Part shown: piece after piece, positions 31,307-42,886 of the stretch
How positions within the stretch are numbered: position 1 is the stretch's first letter
Layout of the letters: each line of letters starts with the position of its first letter
DNA from: Ixodes scapularis
Lineage: Eukaryota; Arthropoda; Arachnida; Ixodida; Ixodidae
Reading direction: 5' to 3'
Assembly: GCF_016920785.2 (NCBI RefSeq)
Contig: NW_024609960.1
Location: 310,001-374,000 of the forward strand
DNA length: 64,000 nt
Program-made: the position numbers and the translations under genes
The notes under the pieces: generated by a model
Database searches by the model: none
Seen by the model: the letters and a program-made list of their open reading frames with translations, nothing else
Told to the model about the DNA's origin: nothing

Positions 31307-33206
31307 ACAGAAAACCAACGAGCACCGGCGGCGCTTGAGTCCAGCCAGCGGCTGTCTGTGCGCAGCCTCTGATCCGCCTTATCAAGGCGGCGCACGTGAT
31401 GTGCGCGTGGCCGGCTTGATTCCGCCGCCACGCGCGAAGGTTCTGCACCTGTGCCCCGCAGTCGATCGGGCGACTGGGCTGGGGAGCCGCCAGGGTGCCC
31501 AAAGCTTTCGCATTCCTACACGAAAGCAGTCTTAAGTGTCTCTGTGCGTGATTGGATTAACCGGTGGCATCGAGCGCACAAAGCCGATGAACGACCGGAC
31601 GACGCATTTCTTGGGGGCTGCTATCATCTCAATCGGAATTTAGCATGGGCTGCGGTCGAGCTTAAAGGGACCATGAAATGAACTTTTTACTTCCCCCAAT
31701 TAACTTTTACGTTAAAGCTTCAATGTTTACTGAGGCTGTTTTTGTTTCGATTTATTAACTTCTACACGAACAAATTATTGAAATATGGAGTGTTTTTCCT
31801 CTCCAACTCACCGCAAAATAAGCCGCGGCGTAATTTTGACGGCCGTGACGTACTGCGGCACCGGGCAGTGGGAGAATGGGAGCGTTAGTGGCGGAGCTGC
31901 CGGTGTGCCGGTAGGTTTTACCACAGTGGTTTACTGCGCTGATGGCGCCGATGCCACCGACATATTTTATGAATCGGCGCGTCTCATCATCGCAATAGCC
32001 ACGGACACATCGTAGCTGAGCGAAATTTAATTACACATGTTGCGCTACAGGGACAGCAGGGGGCTTGTCGCATACGACGGTACGAAGCGCAGCAGGACGT
32101 CAGCACGACAGCCGCTTCTTCGCCGCGGTCAGCCGTTTCTGCTGTCACTCATTGCCGTAGCAGAAAATGCACGAAGTTTTCTATGGGCTCAAGCTTCATT
32201 AACTTTTATTTTGTCAGAATAGGCTCGCAGGGCAGACTGGATGAAAAAAAGAAAAGAAAAAGATGCAGTACGCTGTCTTGGACGATCAGGGCTTTAAGGT
32301 GCAACCCCACCGTGCATGACGTTTTGGTGCTTTTCCGACGGCTTATAACTTTCTATGTATCTTACAATTATAAAGTTAGTGTCAAATAAAGAGCAGTTTC
32401 TCAACAATGCCTTAATGTCTTGATATCACGATTATTTTAGTTGTTAGTTAATGATTTGGCTTTTAATAGACCACAGTCTCTAATATTCGAAACATTATTT
32501 TTCGAGTAATAACGTCCCATCGTCCACGATATTTTACGTGAGCATTCGGTTAGATGCAATAAAATAAATAAGTAAGCAACGAATTGTACAGATAATGTAT
32601 ATTTTAATATAAAAAATAAAGTTTAAAACTGTAACGTTTTATCGCGTTATAAAAACGGAATCACGTCAACTAATCAAAATAACGAGACATTAAATTTTGA
32701 AGCACCTTCGATATTACATTTTCCAGAACTTCCATATCGATATATTCCACGTTAAGAATGTTATAAGACCTCAAACTTTTCCCATTCAGTTATGGCGAAT
32801 TGTAGTTTCTTAACATAAAGTACAGATGGCGACACGTGTTCAAGAACAGCTTGATGTGCATTTTCCGTCGTGTGCCGCTTGGAACGCCACGTGAAAGACA
32901 GAAAAAGCGCTAGATGTCAGGGTGTCAGGTGCCTGGATGCCCGCAGTGAGCGAGCCAGAGATATGAGAACAACAAGCGCGAGGCTGCGGGTGCACCACAG
33001 CTACTTTTGCGCGCGTTCTACTGTGCGTCAGTGCACATGCCCGACGCGATCCAAATGAAATGGGCGCCATGAAATGCATTCTGCCATTTCAGATTCCGCC
33101 ACGTATGCGAAAACATTTTAATGTTTTGATTACTTGCATAAAACATTTACGATATCAAACTATGGTTAACGAAAAAATAGTCAGAGTGCAGGCGAGCTGG
33201 TGTAAG
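31307..33206. other. Nothing recognised
   Basis: AT-rich in 32400-32800. TTAAAGGGACCATGAAATG at 31664 resembles the left end of a TTAA-type MITE but no right end is found. No supported gene. Confidence 0.3.
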
Positions 33207-33698
33207 TTGAACATGATTGTAAACCTGAGACTGGGGCAGAAAGAGAACACGACAGAAGGTAGTAAAAGAGGAGGCAACGTCTCAAACTCAGCTGCAAAGT
33301 TTATTTCGAACACTCTTTATATACCCCATCGAACACGCTTTATATACCATGTTAGAGGAAACGCACCTTTGAAGGTCAAACCCTTTCCTTGTGTTCAGTA
33401 GTGTTTTAGTGTTTTCACCTAAGTTCGCCGGGTGGCGGTGGTTATGCTAGAATGTGACCCTTTGTGTGAGGTCCCTTAGCCGAGGTCAAGGGAGATAAGT
33501 GAAGGTTTACCCAAGTGTCATTGTCCTCTTGTCATCTGTGTTTTTTTTTGTTTTTCTTTGTAGACACGGCGTTGGAGATGGGGTATATAAAGCGTGTTCG
33601 AAATAAACTTTGCAGCTGAGTTTGAGACGTTGCCTCCTCTTTTACTACCTTCTGTCGTGTTCTCTTTCTGCCCCAGTCTCAGGTTTACAATCATGTTA
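33207..33698. mobile_element. Fold-back element with TATA/AATAAA-bearing arms
   Basis: Arms of about 125 bp (33207-33331 and 33578-33698) are inverted repeats, outermost TGTAAACCTGAGACTGGGG and its mirror. Each arm carries GGTATATAAAGCGTGTTCG and AATAAA, the left arm with the TATATAA block duplicated. The 245-bp middle is unrelated. It may be a fold-back transposon or two LTR-like pieces in opposite orientation. Confidence 0.7.
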
Positions 33699-33743
33699 AA
33701 CTATGGTTGTCGGAATGGTTCGAGTATATTTTGTTTCAAAAAC

Positions 33744-33895
33744 CACCTCGGTGGCTCTTAAGTGGCAATGACATTAAAACGTCTTAGTTCCTCTCAGCCA
33801 ACGCGCTGGCCTATGAATTTATATTTGCCGGGTTTAAATATCGGCCGAGGTGCCCGCAATCCGACGGAGGCCAATCTGAGATTTCGGTTGCACGT
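33744..33895 (+). mobile_element. tRNA-derived SINE, 5' part (split by Gypsy-2)
   Basis: Begins CCTCGGTGGCTCTTAAGTGG (decayed A box), has a B-box-like GCCGGGTTTAAATA near 33830, then GAGGTGCCCGCAATCCGACG and TTTCGGTTGCACGT. The next bases of the SINE (CAAAAGATCTACGGTTAGTC) are found on the far side of Gypsy-2 at 43463. The family is similar to common arthropod SINEs with a GCACGTTAAAGAACCCC body. Confidence 0.7.
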
Positions 33896-34953
33896 TATGG
33901 CGCACCGTGCATCCACGAGGGCGCCCATCAAACCATTCTGTCAATCATTGGCCGCCAGGCAGCTGCGTAGCTGCCTCGCCTCAGACACGATCACATGGTC
34001 GTGTCGCCGCGGGGTCGATCGGGATCTCGAATTCAGCCCCCGAGGCGCCGCTTTCTCTCCAGCCACTGGAGGGCGCTGCAGGCGCCCCCGTGGCGGGTGA
34101 GGAGAAACCTCCTCGCCTATCGATAGGTATAGGCTCCTTGCACTGACGTCACATCGCATACTTTTGAACACCAAGTAAGAGGAGGAGAGGGAAGCTGCTT
34201 TTGTAAGAATTTTGAGTGGCAGGTTAATCTTCTATAATCTTCTGGGGGGAGAATAGCGACGCCTCTGCAAATCCGGGAGACACAAAGAAGGATCCTGATA
34301 AGAAGTGAGCTCCTTCTTTCCCTTTTCTCTGGAGGGTATCGGAAATGACGTCATGTGCAAGGAGCGAATAGACCTTTTCTGCAAGTGCGCCGCCATCTTG
34401 AATTGACGTCACATCCAGTATGGGCGAAAAGATTGTTTTGCCTTCGCCACGCCAATAGAAGGCATTTAGGATATAAGCGTAAACGTCACACTTTGGCGTT
34501 TTGCCTCCCCCTTCTTTTTTTACTATTTGCAGGTTGAAACGTTGGATTATTTTTTCGTCGCCCATACCGGATACGTCTGTTAGGCGGCTGGAGACGAGAG
34601 TACACAAAAAAGGTCTATACTCGGTGGGGCAGGGGGCCAGAGGCTCTCTGAGAACTGCGGACGAGACCGAGACGCAGGCAGGCAGGTGGGTGGCGATCGG
34701 ATCTAGGATATCGCGGGACGCGAGGCCTAAGGGCCTTCTTTGTGTTTAGCGTTGGTCTTAACGTGCGTTTGTAAATATTTGTGTAATGTCGCGTGTATTT
34801 GTAGTTTAGATTAAGTGTTTTGTAGCGTTGTGTTTTATTGTACGAATAAACTGGGAGCGGAATCCCGCTCCCGTGAAAGAACCAGGCTGGACTCGGGTTG
34901 TTGACGGACCACGTGGGAAACGGCGAATCGGCGGCGGTACGCGATTTCCTACA
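33896..34953 (+). repeat. Gypsy-2 5' LTR (1058 bp including a MITE)
   Basis: Starts TATGGCGCACCGTGCA and ends GATTTCCTACA. About 486 bp longer than its partner because of the insertion at 34130. An AATAAA lies at 34845 shortly before the end. Confidence 0.9.
34130..34617. mobile_element. TA-flanked MITE inside Gypsy-2 5' LTR
   Basis: Present in the 5' LTR, absent from the 3' LTR. Ends TAGGCTCC... and ...GGTCTA between TA dinucleotides. CTCCTTGCACTGACGTCA (34134) is mirrored by TGACGTCATGTGCAAGGAG (34344-34362), so an internal hairpin makes up its left half; TAGACCTTTTCTGCAAG at 34369 echoes the right terminus. A 128-codon minus-strand frame (34224-34607) crosses it, with no domain recognised. 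Confidence 0.75.
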
Positions 34954-35102
34954 AATGGCGCATCAACGTTGGGGCCGGCGAGCCTTAATTACGGTCGCAA
35001 CGTCCGTCGACGACACTGCATGAAAGTTCACGCGCGGCGGTCCCCCTGGTTGGCGGGTCTATACCGCGGCACTTTGAAGGTGGAAAAGGAACGTCCAAAC
35101 AA

Positions 35103-36130
35103 GTGTTCGGGATGGCCGCGGGTAATTTCGCGCTAACAGATTTAATGTTTTTAGCTGACGTCGCGACGACACAAGCGGAAAAAGAGCCACGGCTCTCGGG
35201 GCTCGCGGAGGGGAACGCCGCGGAGATGACCGTAGTGCGGAGTCCGGAAACGCCGACGGTATCGCCAGTAGTGTCTATGCCGCAAACCACAGAGATGTCC
35301 CGTGAATCCACGGCGTTGGTTGCGGCGTTCGCTCAGGCCTTACAGAGCATGCAGAGGCAAACGCCACCGCCTAAAACCCTCATCCGCATTCCGGTGCCGG
35401 AGTACAGCGGACACAGCGATCGAGGTCTGAGCGCGACCGACTTCTTGCTGAAAATTCAGCGATATCGGAAGGCTACCGGTCTGACCGAGAAGGAGACGCT
35501 AGGCAGGGTTCCCTGCCAAGAATGCGCAGGGAATTGGAGGAAAGAACGCAGGCTCCCGCTGAGCCCTTTGCTGAGTACCTGCGGGCAATGCAGGTACTCC
35601 TGCAGATCGCCGATCCGAATGCTACGAACCAGGAGCAGGTCGAGCGGGTGGTGAGGCAGGCGCATCCCACCTTTTCGCGGTATCTGCGTGGGCGCCCATT
35701 CGGAAGTGTGAGTGAGCTCGCACAAGAGGCGCGCAGGGTTCAGGCCGACATACTGGCGGAGCGCAGGTACCACCTTCCCCCAGCACTAATCGACACGCTC
35801 GAACCCCGATGCGCGTGGCACGGGCCGGTGCCGCGTGGGTGTCAACGGGGGGAGGCCGCAATGGCGGCGGCCAGCGGGGAGCAGAGCGGGAATCCCTGGG
35901 AGCTCACGGATGACGCCTTGGAGCCAGGATCGCGCCGAGGAGAGAGCGCGGCCGTCCACGCGGCGGAATTCCGGCCGACTGGCGCACCACGGATCGCCGC
36001 AGCCCAGGAGCGGTCTGCCGCCGACCCGCTGCCAGAAAGGGGTGAGCGCATCGGACGTCCCACTGGGGAGAATCCTATCCCAGGTTGGCGAGGCAGCTGC
36101 TTTCGGTGCCACGAAATCGGGCACTATTAG
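35103..36130 (+). pseudogene. gag: Gypsy-2 gag remnant
   Basis: An Ala/Glu-rich N-terminus and IPVPEYSGHSDRGLSATDFL (about 35390-35450) lie in one frame; a frameshift near 35515 moves to the frame with RRELEERTQAPAEPFAEYL, PTFSRYLRGRPF and the first half of a zinc knuckle (CFRCHEIGHY, 36102-36128) where a TAG stops it. Capsid-domain character is clear; a functional Gag cannot be made. The remaining knuckle-like residues (RRDC near 37958) lie 1.8 kb downstream past an insertion. Confidence 0.8.
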
Positions 36131-36134
36131 CCCC

Positions 36135-37945
36135 GAGAAGTTCGCGTGGCGCCCTCTTACGGCGAACCGGGGTGACGTCACGGCGAGGAGAAAATTTTTC
36201 CCCGACTCGCCCCGCTCGCCCTGTGGATGCTGTGACGACGCTAGCTGTCGGCGCGCTCGTTTCTATTTAATTTTTTTGGGCGTGTTTTTCGTAGGAAGTG
36301 TAAATTTTTATATTTGCCTTTATTGAAGTATGGCCTGTAGCTACAGGCGAAACTTCAACGAACATTTTAAGCATGGCTGACAGGCCAGGCAACGCATGAA
36401 CCACAGCTGGTATGTGAAAATAAAGGAATATGGCCACAATTGCAGGGGCATCACTACAGATTTTCATCTCGCACAATGAACGCTGCTGATGGTCCGAATG
36501 AATTGGCAAATTATGTAGACTATTTTTTTTTTGTATCTCTGTCTTTAAACAAGATCGCCGAAGCAGAAAAGCTGCATGCTGCTCCAGCAACGTGCTAAAT
36601 ACAATGTCGGCCATGGGGACAGAATCACAAGTAAGACAGCCCAAGTGCAGGGGCAAAGTAAAAAAACAAACAAGAAACATTTATTATATACATTGCTCGC
36701 ACTTGACCTTTGCTGGATTCGGATAGTATTTCAATGGACTACACGGGTGGTATCTGTGGACTTGTTTATATCAATCCTCAAGTAATATATAACAAACGTA
36801 AGTTAAGGTGTCTAGCTCGTTATTAGACCATTAAGCCCTAAAGTTGAGATTTTACTTAAATCGAATTGTCCTGAAGCTAAAGTACCAGAAGCTTTTCTCA
36901 CGCAGACTGTCGCCCTTCACAGGTTCCACATTTTCTGCTACCAGTGCTGCATCTACCACTGGACAGACGTTCGAATGCTTGCTTTTACTCCTGTATTCCT
37001 CTGTTGTCAGAGAGTCCAGTTGCAGGGAGTTTGGAGGCTGAGGAAGCTTTTGAGGACCTGCGGTAGTGACTCTTAAATGGAAATGACAATTCAGACTAAA
37101 CGGTGTATTTTCCGAATACCAAAGGCTGGAATAAAGAATGTCAGGAAAAAGTATAAACATTCCAAATTACGGCACTATTGCTGTGCATATTTTGGGCAGT
37201 TTACTACATATTATAGAGGCAACTGGGGGAAATTCGGCCGTTTTTGCTGCTACCATACAAGCTAATTTCCAGTAATAGTGAATCCTCTAAGAAATATGGC
37301 TGCATACGCGTATAAACTATATAATTAATTCAGGAAGAAGCTACATTTATGTAAAACAACCCTGTTCCATGAGCACTTTAAAGATCATCAGACGCAGGGC
37401 CTTTAAAACATCTGCGAACCAGCGCATGCAGAGTGCCAGCGCAGAGTCGGGGTCGCGAGCTAATTTGCCGACCACCGAAAGGCCCATGATATAAAGGCCG
37501 CTTTAGATGCCTTGAAAGCGGGATGTAATATCGTCCTAAATCATGAACTTGCAAGGAACAGAATTCCAGCGTCTGAAACACTTGCGTCACCGCTTCACCG
37601 ACCCCTCTCAAGATTGCCTTGCGTCGTGTGGACGGACGGGGAGGTTCATCGGCGTAATTGCCTCCGCCGATAGTTTTCAGGATTTGTAACCCAATTTTAA
37701 AGGTAAAAGGGACAAGCAGGCTTATAAAATGTACGGAACCACGTTAATATTGGCCTAACTCAACGTCTTGTACACCGGGTAAACGAAGTCCGGCTCCTCG
37801 AAGAGCTTGCGGCACACAACGCCAATCCAGTGAACCGGTGCTGGGAAGCGACCCGATGCGAGATCGCGGAGCGGGGTACTCGCCCTGACGTCACGGTATA
37901 CCTCACCCAATCAGGGCGGGGCGACCGCAGCGACGCTTGTGTTCG
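36135..37945. other. Unidentified 1.8-kb insertion within Gypsy-2 gag
   Basis: AT-richer sequence separating the two halves of the gag zinc-knuckle region; exact ends not resolved. A minus-strand frame (36852-37160) includes PPNSLQLDSLTTEEYRSK and a polar stretch resembling a genuine coding exon more than noise, but no domain or convincing splice sites are visible. It may be a remnant of another transposon. Confidence 0.45.
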
Positions 37946-38079
37946 CTCTCGGGGCTAATAGGCGCGACTGCACAAGGGAGATTCCGGAAAACGGAGGAGG
38001 CCGCCGATAAACTTATCGGCGGCGAAACAGACCAACGAGCGGTTCCCCGACACCCCATCGACCGTGTGCGTGCCGACGG

Positions 38080-38175
38080 CGTATCGAGTCGGAACAGCGA
38101 CAAGCACCGCGGCCCCATTTATCGCCCTGACGGTGGCGGGAAAGGAGTTCGCAGCTCTTCTGAATAGCGGGGCTA
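38080..38175 (+). pseudogene. pol: Gypsy-2 protease, N-terminal part
   Basis: LTVAGKEFAALLNSGA (to about 38173) is the start of an aspartic protease whose catalytic DTGA reads NSGA here, so the active-site Asp and Thr are both lost. A MITE follows directly. Confidence 0.7.
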
Positions 38176-38650
38176 TAGTCAGTTACAGGTTAAGAAGGTA
38201 GCGGCAAATGTCCCTCAAAGGGAATCAGATATCCCTCCGCCACCTCCGCATCCAATAGCGTCCCACCGTTTCCGTGACGTCGCGGCCAACGCGCGAGGAG
38301 GGTCTTGCCTTTCTGTACATATTTGCTTTATCTTTCGACTTTTACTTAGCATTGTGGAAGCCACGAGAGGGAGATTAGAGTTCTCCCCCACCGACGGAAA
38401 CAAATACGACTTTCGGGGATTAGCTTCCCCCCCGATGGATACAAAGGCTGCTTTCAGGGGCTCGGTTCCCTCTCCGATGAATACAAAGGTCGCTTTCTTA
38501 AAAAGTGGGATCGGAGACAAGTGGGAATCCATTGAAGCGGAACAAGGAGCGTTTCCAGTGAACTCTTCTTTCGACTGCGGAGAGATTTGAAATGGGCGCA
38601 TTACGCTTGTGGGAGGAGCTTCTCCTACCTTCTTGACTTGTAACCGACTA
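38176..38650 (-). mobile_element. TA-flanked MITE family T2, copy B (in Gypsy-2 protease)
   Basis: Inverted relative to copy A at 30829-31304. Ends TAGTCAGTTACAGG and CCTTCTTGACTTGTAACCGACTA lie between TA dinucleotides at 38174-38175 and 38651-38652. Taking out the element and one TA leaves the flanking protease codons in one frame, supporting TA target duplication. Confidence 0.92.
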
Positions 38651-39317
38651 TAGTGCGTCGCTAATTGGGGACGAGGTCCTCAGGCATCTCCAACAGAAGT
38701 CCGTTCGGGTGAGGCATGGGGAGACCACTTTCCAGTTGGCTTGTGGATCGACGACTTCGAGGGGAGCAGTGCGTCTCGTGGTGCGTTGGAGTCAGAGCGC
38801 GCAGAGACAGCGGTTCGCCCATTTTGCCGGGCTGACAGTGCCCATCATTCTGGGACGGGATTTCCTGGCCCACACCGGCATCCTCATTGACGTGGCAAGT
38901 GGCGGGTATCGAGAGGGGGCACATGCACTCCTTTCAAGTTTCCGAAAGCGCTCCATGGGGGCCATGGCGGCAGCGCTGGGAAAAGCGACAGAACAGGAAA
39001 GAACCGACCGCGACGACGCCATGCCCATGAGCCACCCAACTCAGAGCTCCGCCGATCACTGCGACGGAATGGGCCACCCGTTGGCCAATGCCGATGGACT
39101 GTCTCGACCAGAGCGAGAGAGGTTGGCGGCTTTGCTGCACAACTTTGACGAAATGTTCACCGACCAGCCGGGCTGCACTAAGCAGGTGCAACATCGCATT
39201 GAAACTGGGGACGCACGCCCTTGGAAGTCCAATCCGCGTCCTCTGAGCCTGGCGAAGCGAAAAGTGATAGATGCCGCAGTCGATGAGCTCCTGAAGTCGG
39301 GAATCATTCGCCGGTGA
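38651..39317 (+). pseudogene. pol: Gypsy-2 protease C-terminus and RT N-terminus
   Basis: SLIGDEVLRHLQQKS follows the MITE, then VPIILGRDFLAHTGI (protease ILG motif near 38840-38880), a linker, HRIETGDARPWKSNPRPLS and VIDAAVDELLKSGIIRR, the standard lead-in to Ty3/Gypsy RT. A TGA at 39315-39317 ends the frame. Confidence 0.85.
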
Positions 39318-39797
39318 TCAGGACCCTGGGGATTCCCGGTAGTTTTGGTGCCAAAGAAGAGCGGAACATCGAGACTCTGCGTCGATTATCGGCGCTTGAA
39401 CGCAGTGACCGTAAAAGATGCATATCCATTTCCGAGCATCAAAGAAATCATCTCGAATCTGGGGAAGGCGAAGTATTTCCCTACCCTCGACACAAGCAAA
39501 GGCTACCTCCAAGTAGAGATGAGCCCGGGCGACGAAAGCAAAACTGCATTCGTGTGTCACCGAGGCTTGTTCGAGTTCACTCGGATGCCGTTCGGATTAA
39601 CAGGTGCACCGATGACATTCCAGCGGTTGATCGACGGGGTGCTTGGAGATGCCAATTGGCAGCACGCGCTCGCGTACCTGGACGACATCATTGTGTACTC
39701 GGGAACTTTCGAGGGCCACCTTCGTCACCTCGAGGACGTGTTGGGCAAACTACGGATCGCCGGCCTCACACTAAACCTGACTAAAGCCCAAATTTGA
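39318..39797 (+). pseudogene. pol: Gypsy-2 reverse transcriptase
   Basis: VPKKSGTSRLCVDYRRLN, FPTLDTSKGYLQVEM (motif A), FGLTGAPMTFQRLI (motif B) and YLDDIIVYS (catalytic, about 39674) are intact in one frame. A TGA at 39795-39797 interrupts before GFRIERGKV, and another shift follows near 39870. Confidence 0.88.
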
Positions 39798-40581
39798 GCT
39801 TCTGAGATCAGCTTGTTGGGATTCCGGATCGAGAGAGGGAAAGTTTCCCCCGACGCGGACAAGTTGCGGCGATCTTGGAGTTCCCAGTTCCTACCGATGT
39901 CGGGGGAGTGCACCGTTTTCTCGGCATGATAGGATACTACCGAGCGTACATCGCGAACTGCGCCGCCATGCAGGCACCCCTCACGCAGCTCCCTGGAGCT
40001 GGGAGGCGCCGCAGGAGGAGGCGTTCCTCCAGCTGACCGAGGCCTTGGCGCGTACAGCATCCCTCAAACTGCCAGACCTGAATAGGCCCTTCACGATCCA
40101 GACGGACGCCAGCGACCAGGGACTCGGCGCGGTGCTCTTGCAGGAGACAGAGGGAGAGATCCGCCCGGTGGCATTTGCCAGACGGGCGCTGAACCCGGCG
40201 GAGAAAAACTGCACGGTGAGTGAGCGCGAATGCCTCGCCATCATTTTTGCTCTTAAGAAGTTCGATCATTGTGTCGAGGGGACGGAATTCACGATCGAGA
40301 CGGACCATATGGCCCTCGCGTGGCTCTCCCGAATCAAGGAACCCGCCGGAAGACTGGCGCGCTGGGCCTTGACACTGCAGAAGTACGAGTACCGAATTCG
40401 GTACCGGAAGGGCACGACAAATGTGGTGGCCGACGCGCTCTCCCGCGCACCCGTGGATCCCCCACCGCGCGATTCAGCAGACTACGGTGGCGGGGCCATC
40501 CCCCGGGAGACGGGAAATCCCGCCTCGCGCTCCGTTCCCCACTGTGGCGGTGTCGCGCAGCTGGCTGAGGCGATTACCTGA
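39798..40581 (+). pseudogene. pol: Gypsy-2 RNase H
   Basis: After a frameshifted connection region (to about 40040), an open frame holds IQTDASDQGLGAVLLQ, SERECLAIIFALKKF, IETDHMALAWL and NVVADALSRAPVD, giving the RNase H acidic residues. Ends with a TGA at 40579-40581. Confidence 0.87.
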
Positions 40582-42100
40582 CTGGGACCGGCGTTCAACC
40601 AAACGGAACTGTACGAAGCACAGCAGAGCGATTTGTCGCGCTATCTTCGACCGGCTCAGGCAAGAGATGGATCCTGACCAGACGGGCGAAAAGACGCTCC
40701 GGCACTCCGGAACGCCGAGAGGGCCAAGTGCCATCGCCCAGGAGTCAGACATCGAAGCAGGTGAGCTGGAATCTTACCTGATCGATGGGGACGGCGTCCT
40801 GCTGCGCTGCTTCCCGGAGGAGAGCGATTCAAGTGAGTCGTTCAAGACCCTGGTTCCCCGCGATCTCAGAGTGGCGGCGCTGCGTCACTCCACGATGCGG
40901 ACGGTCACGGCAGTGCACCGAAGTCGTGGCATAAGCTGCGCCGTTTCGCTACCTGGCCGGGCATGAAGGGGCAGCTGTGCCGTTATGTCCGTAGCTGCGC
41001 AGTGTGCCAAGAGCGCAAGCCCAGGGGCGGCAGACCACCCGGTCTGCTCGAGCCCATCGTGAGTACGCGGCCATGGGAGATCGCGGCCTGCGACTTGATG
41101 GGACCCCTGCCGCGGTCAAGTGGAGGCTATCAACATGTGTTGGTAGTCACGTGCCACTTCACCGGGTTCGTCAAGATGTTTCCAATGCGGAAGGTGACAG
41201 CCAAGGGAGTCCTGAGCAGGCTGTCCGAGGTCTGGCGTCGCGACACGGGTTCCCCGAGAGACTGGTGAGTGACAACGCCTCGATATTTTGCTCGAAAGTC
41301 TTCGCGGCAACCTGCCAGGCCCTCATGATTAAGCATTGTAAGACTTCGTGTTACCATCCCCAAGCAAATGTGACCAAGCGGCGGAACCGCGACATCAAGC
41401 CGCTGCTCGGGGCGTGTGCTCGAAAGCAGCGGGACTGGGGTCTGCATTTGGATTTGATTTCGTTTGCATTGCGGTCCAACCTCAACCGCAGCACTGGGCT
41501 TTTGAACTTCGGCAGAGAACTCTCTCCGCCGACCGACGCGGTTCTTCGCCCGCGACAGAGCGCGGCCAGAGCGGTGCCCTCGCACGAGGATTTCGCGACG
41601 CGCAAGAGAGAGCGACTGTCGCGGGCGCTGAACGCCGCCCGCGGAAACAGGGCTCGTGCGCGGGCGGAGCAGAAGAACACCTATGACAAAGCGCACCGCG
41701 ATGCGCAGTTCGAGGTGGGCGACACCGTTCTGCGGCGAAGTCACGTGCAGAGCGATGCGAATAAATTCTTTTCGGCGGTGTTGGCCCCCAAGTGGGTTGG
41801 CCCCTTTATCGTCGATTCCAAGTCTCGACTGACATACACGCTGAGGGACCAGAATTCTGATCTCGTCCGCGGGACAGTTCACATCGGCGAACTGAAACCC
41901 TTTTTCCCCAGGGAAGGGGAGGAGCCGGTCAAGCGGCCGCAAAGGGGCATTCGCGGGCGCCAACGATCTCAGGATTTCCGAGACCACCGCGGCACAGCTA
42001 CAACACGCGTAGCCGGAGGCAACCCGATGGGATCGGAACCTCGTAGAGTGCGTGGCCCGGGAAAGGCAAGAAGAGGGGGGAACGATCCGAAATCGGCGTT
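40582..42100 (+). pseudogene. pol: Gypsy-2 integrase
   Basis: Fragments in changing frames: LRVAALRHSTM...VHRS and RYVRSCAVCQERK (HHCC zinc domain, about 40865-41015), then AACDLMGPLPRSSGGY (first catalytic Asp), a frameshift near 41265, LVSDNASIF (second Asp) and CYHPQANVTKRRNRD, where the position of the catalytic Glu reads Lys. A C-terminal GPF-type module (APKWVGPFIVDSK, about 41785-41820) follows. Frameshifts plus Glu-to-Lys make it non-functional. The 497-codon minus-strand frame over 41130-42623 is an antisense shadow. Confidence 0.85.
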
Positions 42101-42886
42101 CCCGGCATTGTGTTTTTGTTTTTCTTTGTGGGTGGGGGAGGGGTGTCTCGGAACCCTCAGTGTTTGTTTTTGTTTCTTGTTTCTGCTGTGGAATGCTTTT
42201 ATTATTTTTTTGCGTGTGTGTGCGGCGTTGCTGTTGGTGTTGGGGTGCTGCTCTCTCGCTGCGCGCGCGCCTTGGACTTTTCCCATCTTGTGCGTCATCG
42301 GCCCTGCGGCTGCTACCTTGAGACGCGGCTCGGTGTGGTCCTCTCCTGGGAGACGATGAAAGGAGGAGTCGTCGTTTGTACAAACACCAGCTTGGGCTGA
42401 ACTCCTCGTCTTCGGGCAGCGTATTCCCCGGCAGGAACCACAGCTCGGGGAGCCTCATGGGACGTCCGCGACGCCACGCAGGACGCCGGGGTGCAGTTCT
42501 CAGTGACACTGGACTTCCAGCCTTGCATCGCTCCGGGAGGGCGGTCGCAGCTGGGTCGCAACCACAGTCCTTCTCCGGTGCACCACTCCATGGGGGTGCC
42601 AATCTCGTGGTGGCCAGGCACATTGCTCAAAAACCCCGTTGCCCCGGAGGCCGCCGCCAAGCCGAAGTCGACACAGTCTACTGTGAGGTGTGTGGTGGCC
42701 GCACACCCCAGGTCTCGGGCGAACTGATGGACCTCAGTGAGGACGACCCATGGGACCAGCGGTGTGTGTGTGCGTGTGTGTGTGTGTGGGGGGGGGGGGT
42801 CTCCAGGCCAAACAAAGCGACGGTGTTCCCAGCAGCCTAGCCGTACGTCTGAATTCCGGCGTACTTCGATTTTTAGGAGAGGGGAG
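42101..42886 (+). other. Gypsy-2 3' non-coding region, TG-rich repeat and polypurine tract
   Basis: A T/G-rich stretch (42110-42250), a (GT)n tract followed by a G10 run near 42765-42800, and the polypurine tract AGGAGAGGGGAG (42875-42886) abutting the 3' LTR. A 196-codon minus-strand frame spans 42313-42903; see findings. No env-like domain recognised on the plus strand. Confidence 0.6.

Noticed and set aside
41130..42623. 497-codon minus-strand open frame
   Set aside because: Lies antisense to the recognisable Gypsy-2 integrase; high GC of the coding strand keeps the complement open. No domain on the minus strand over the integrase part.
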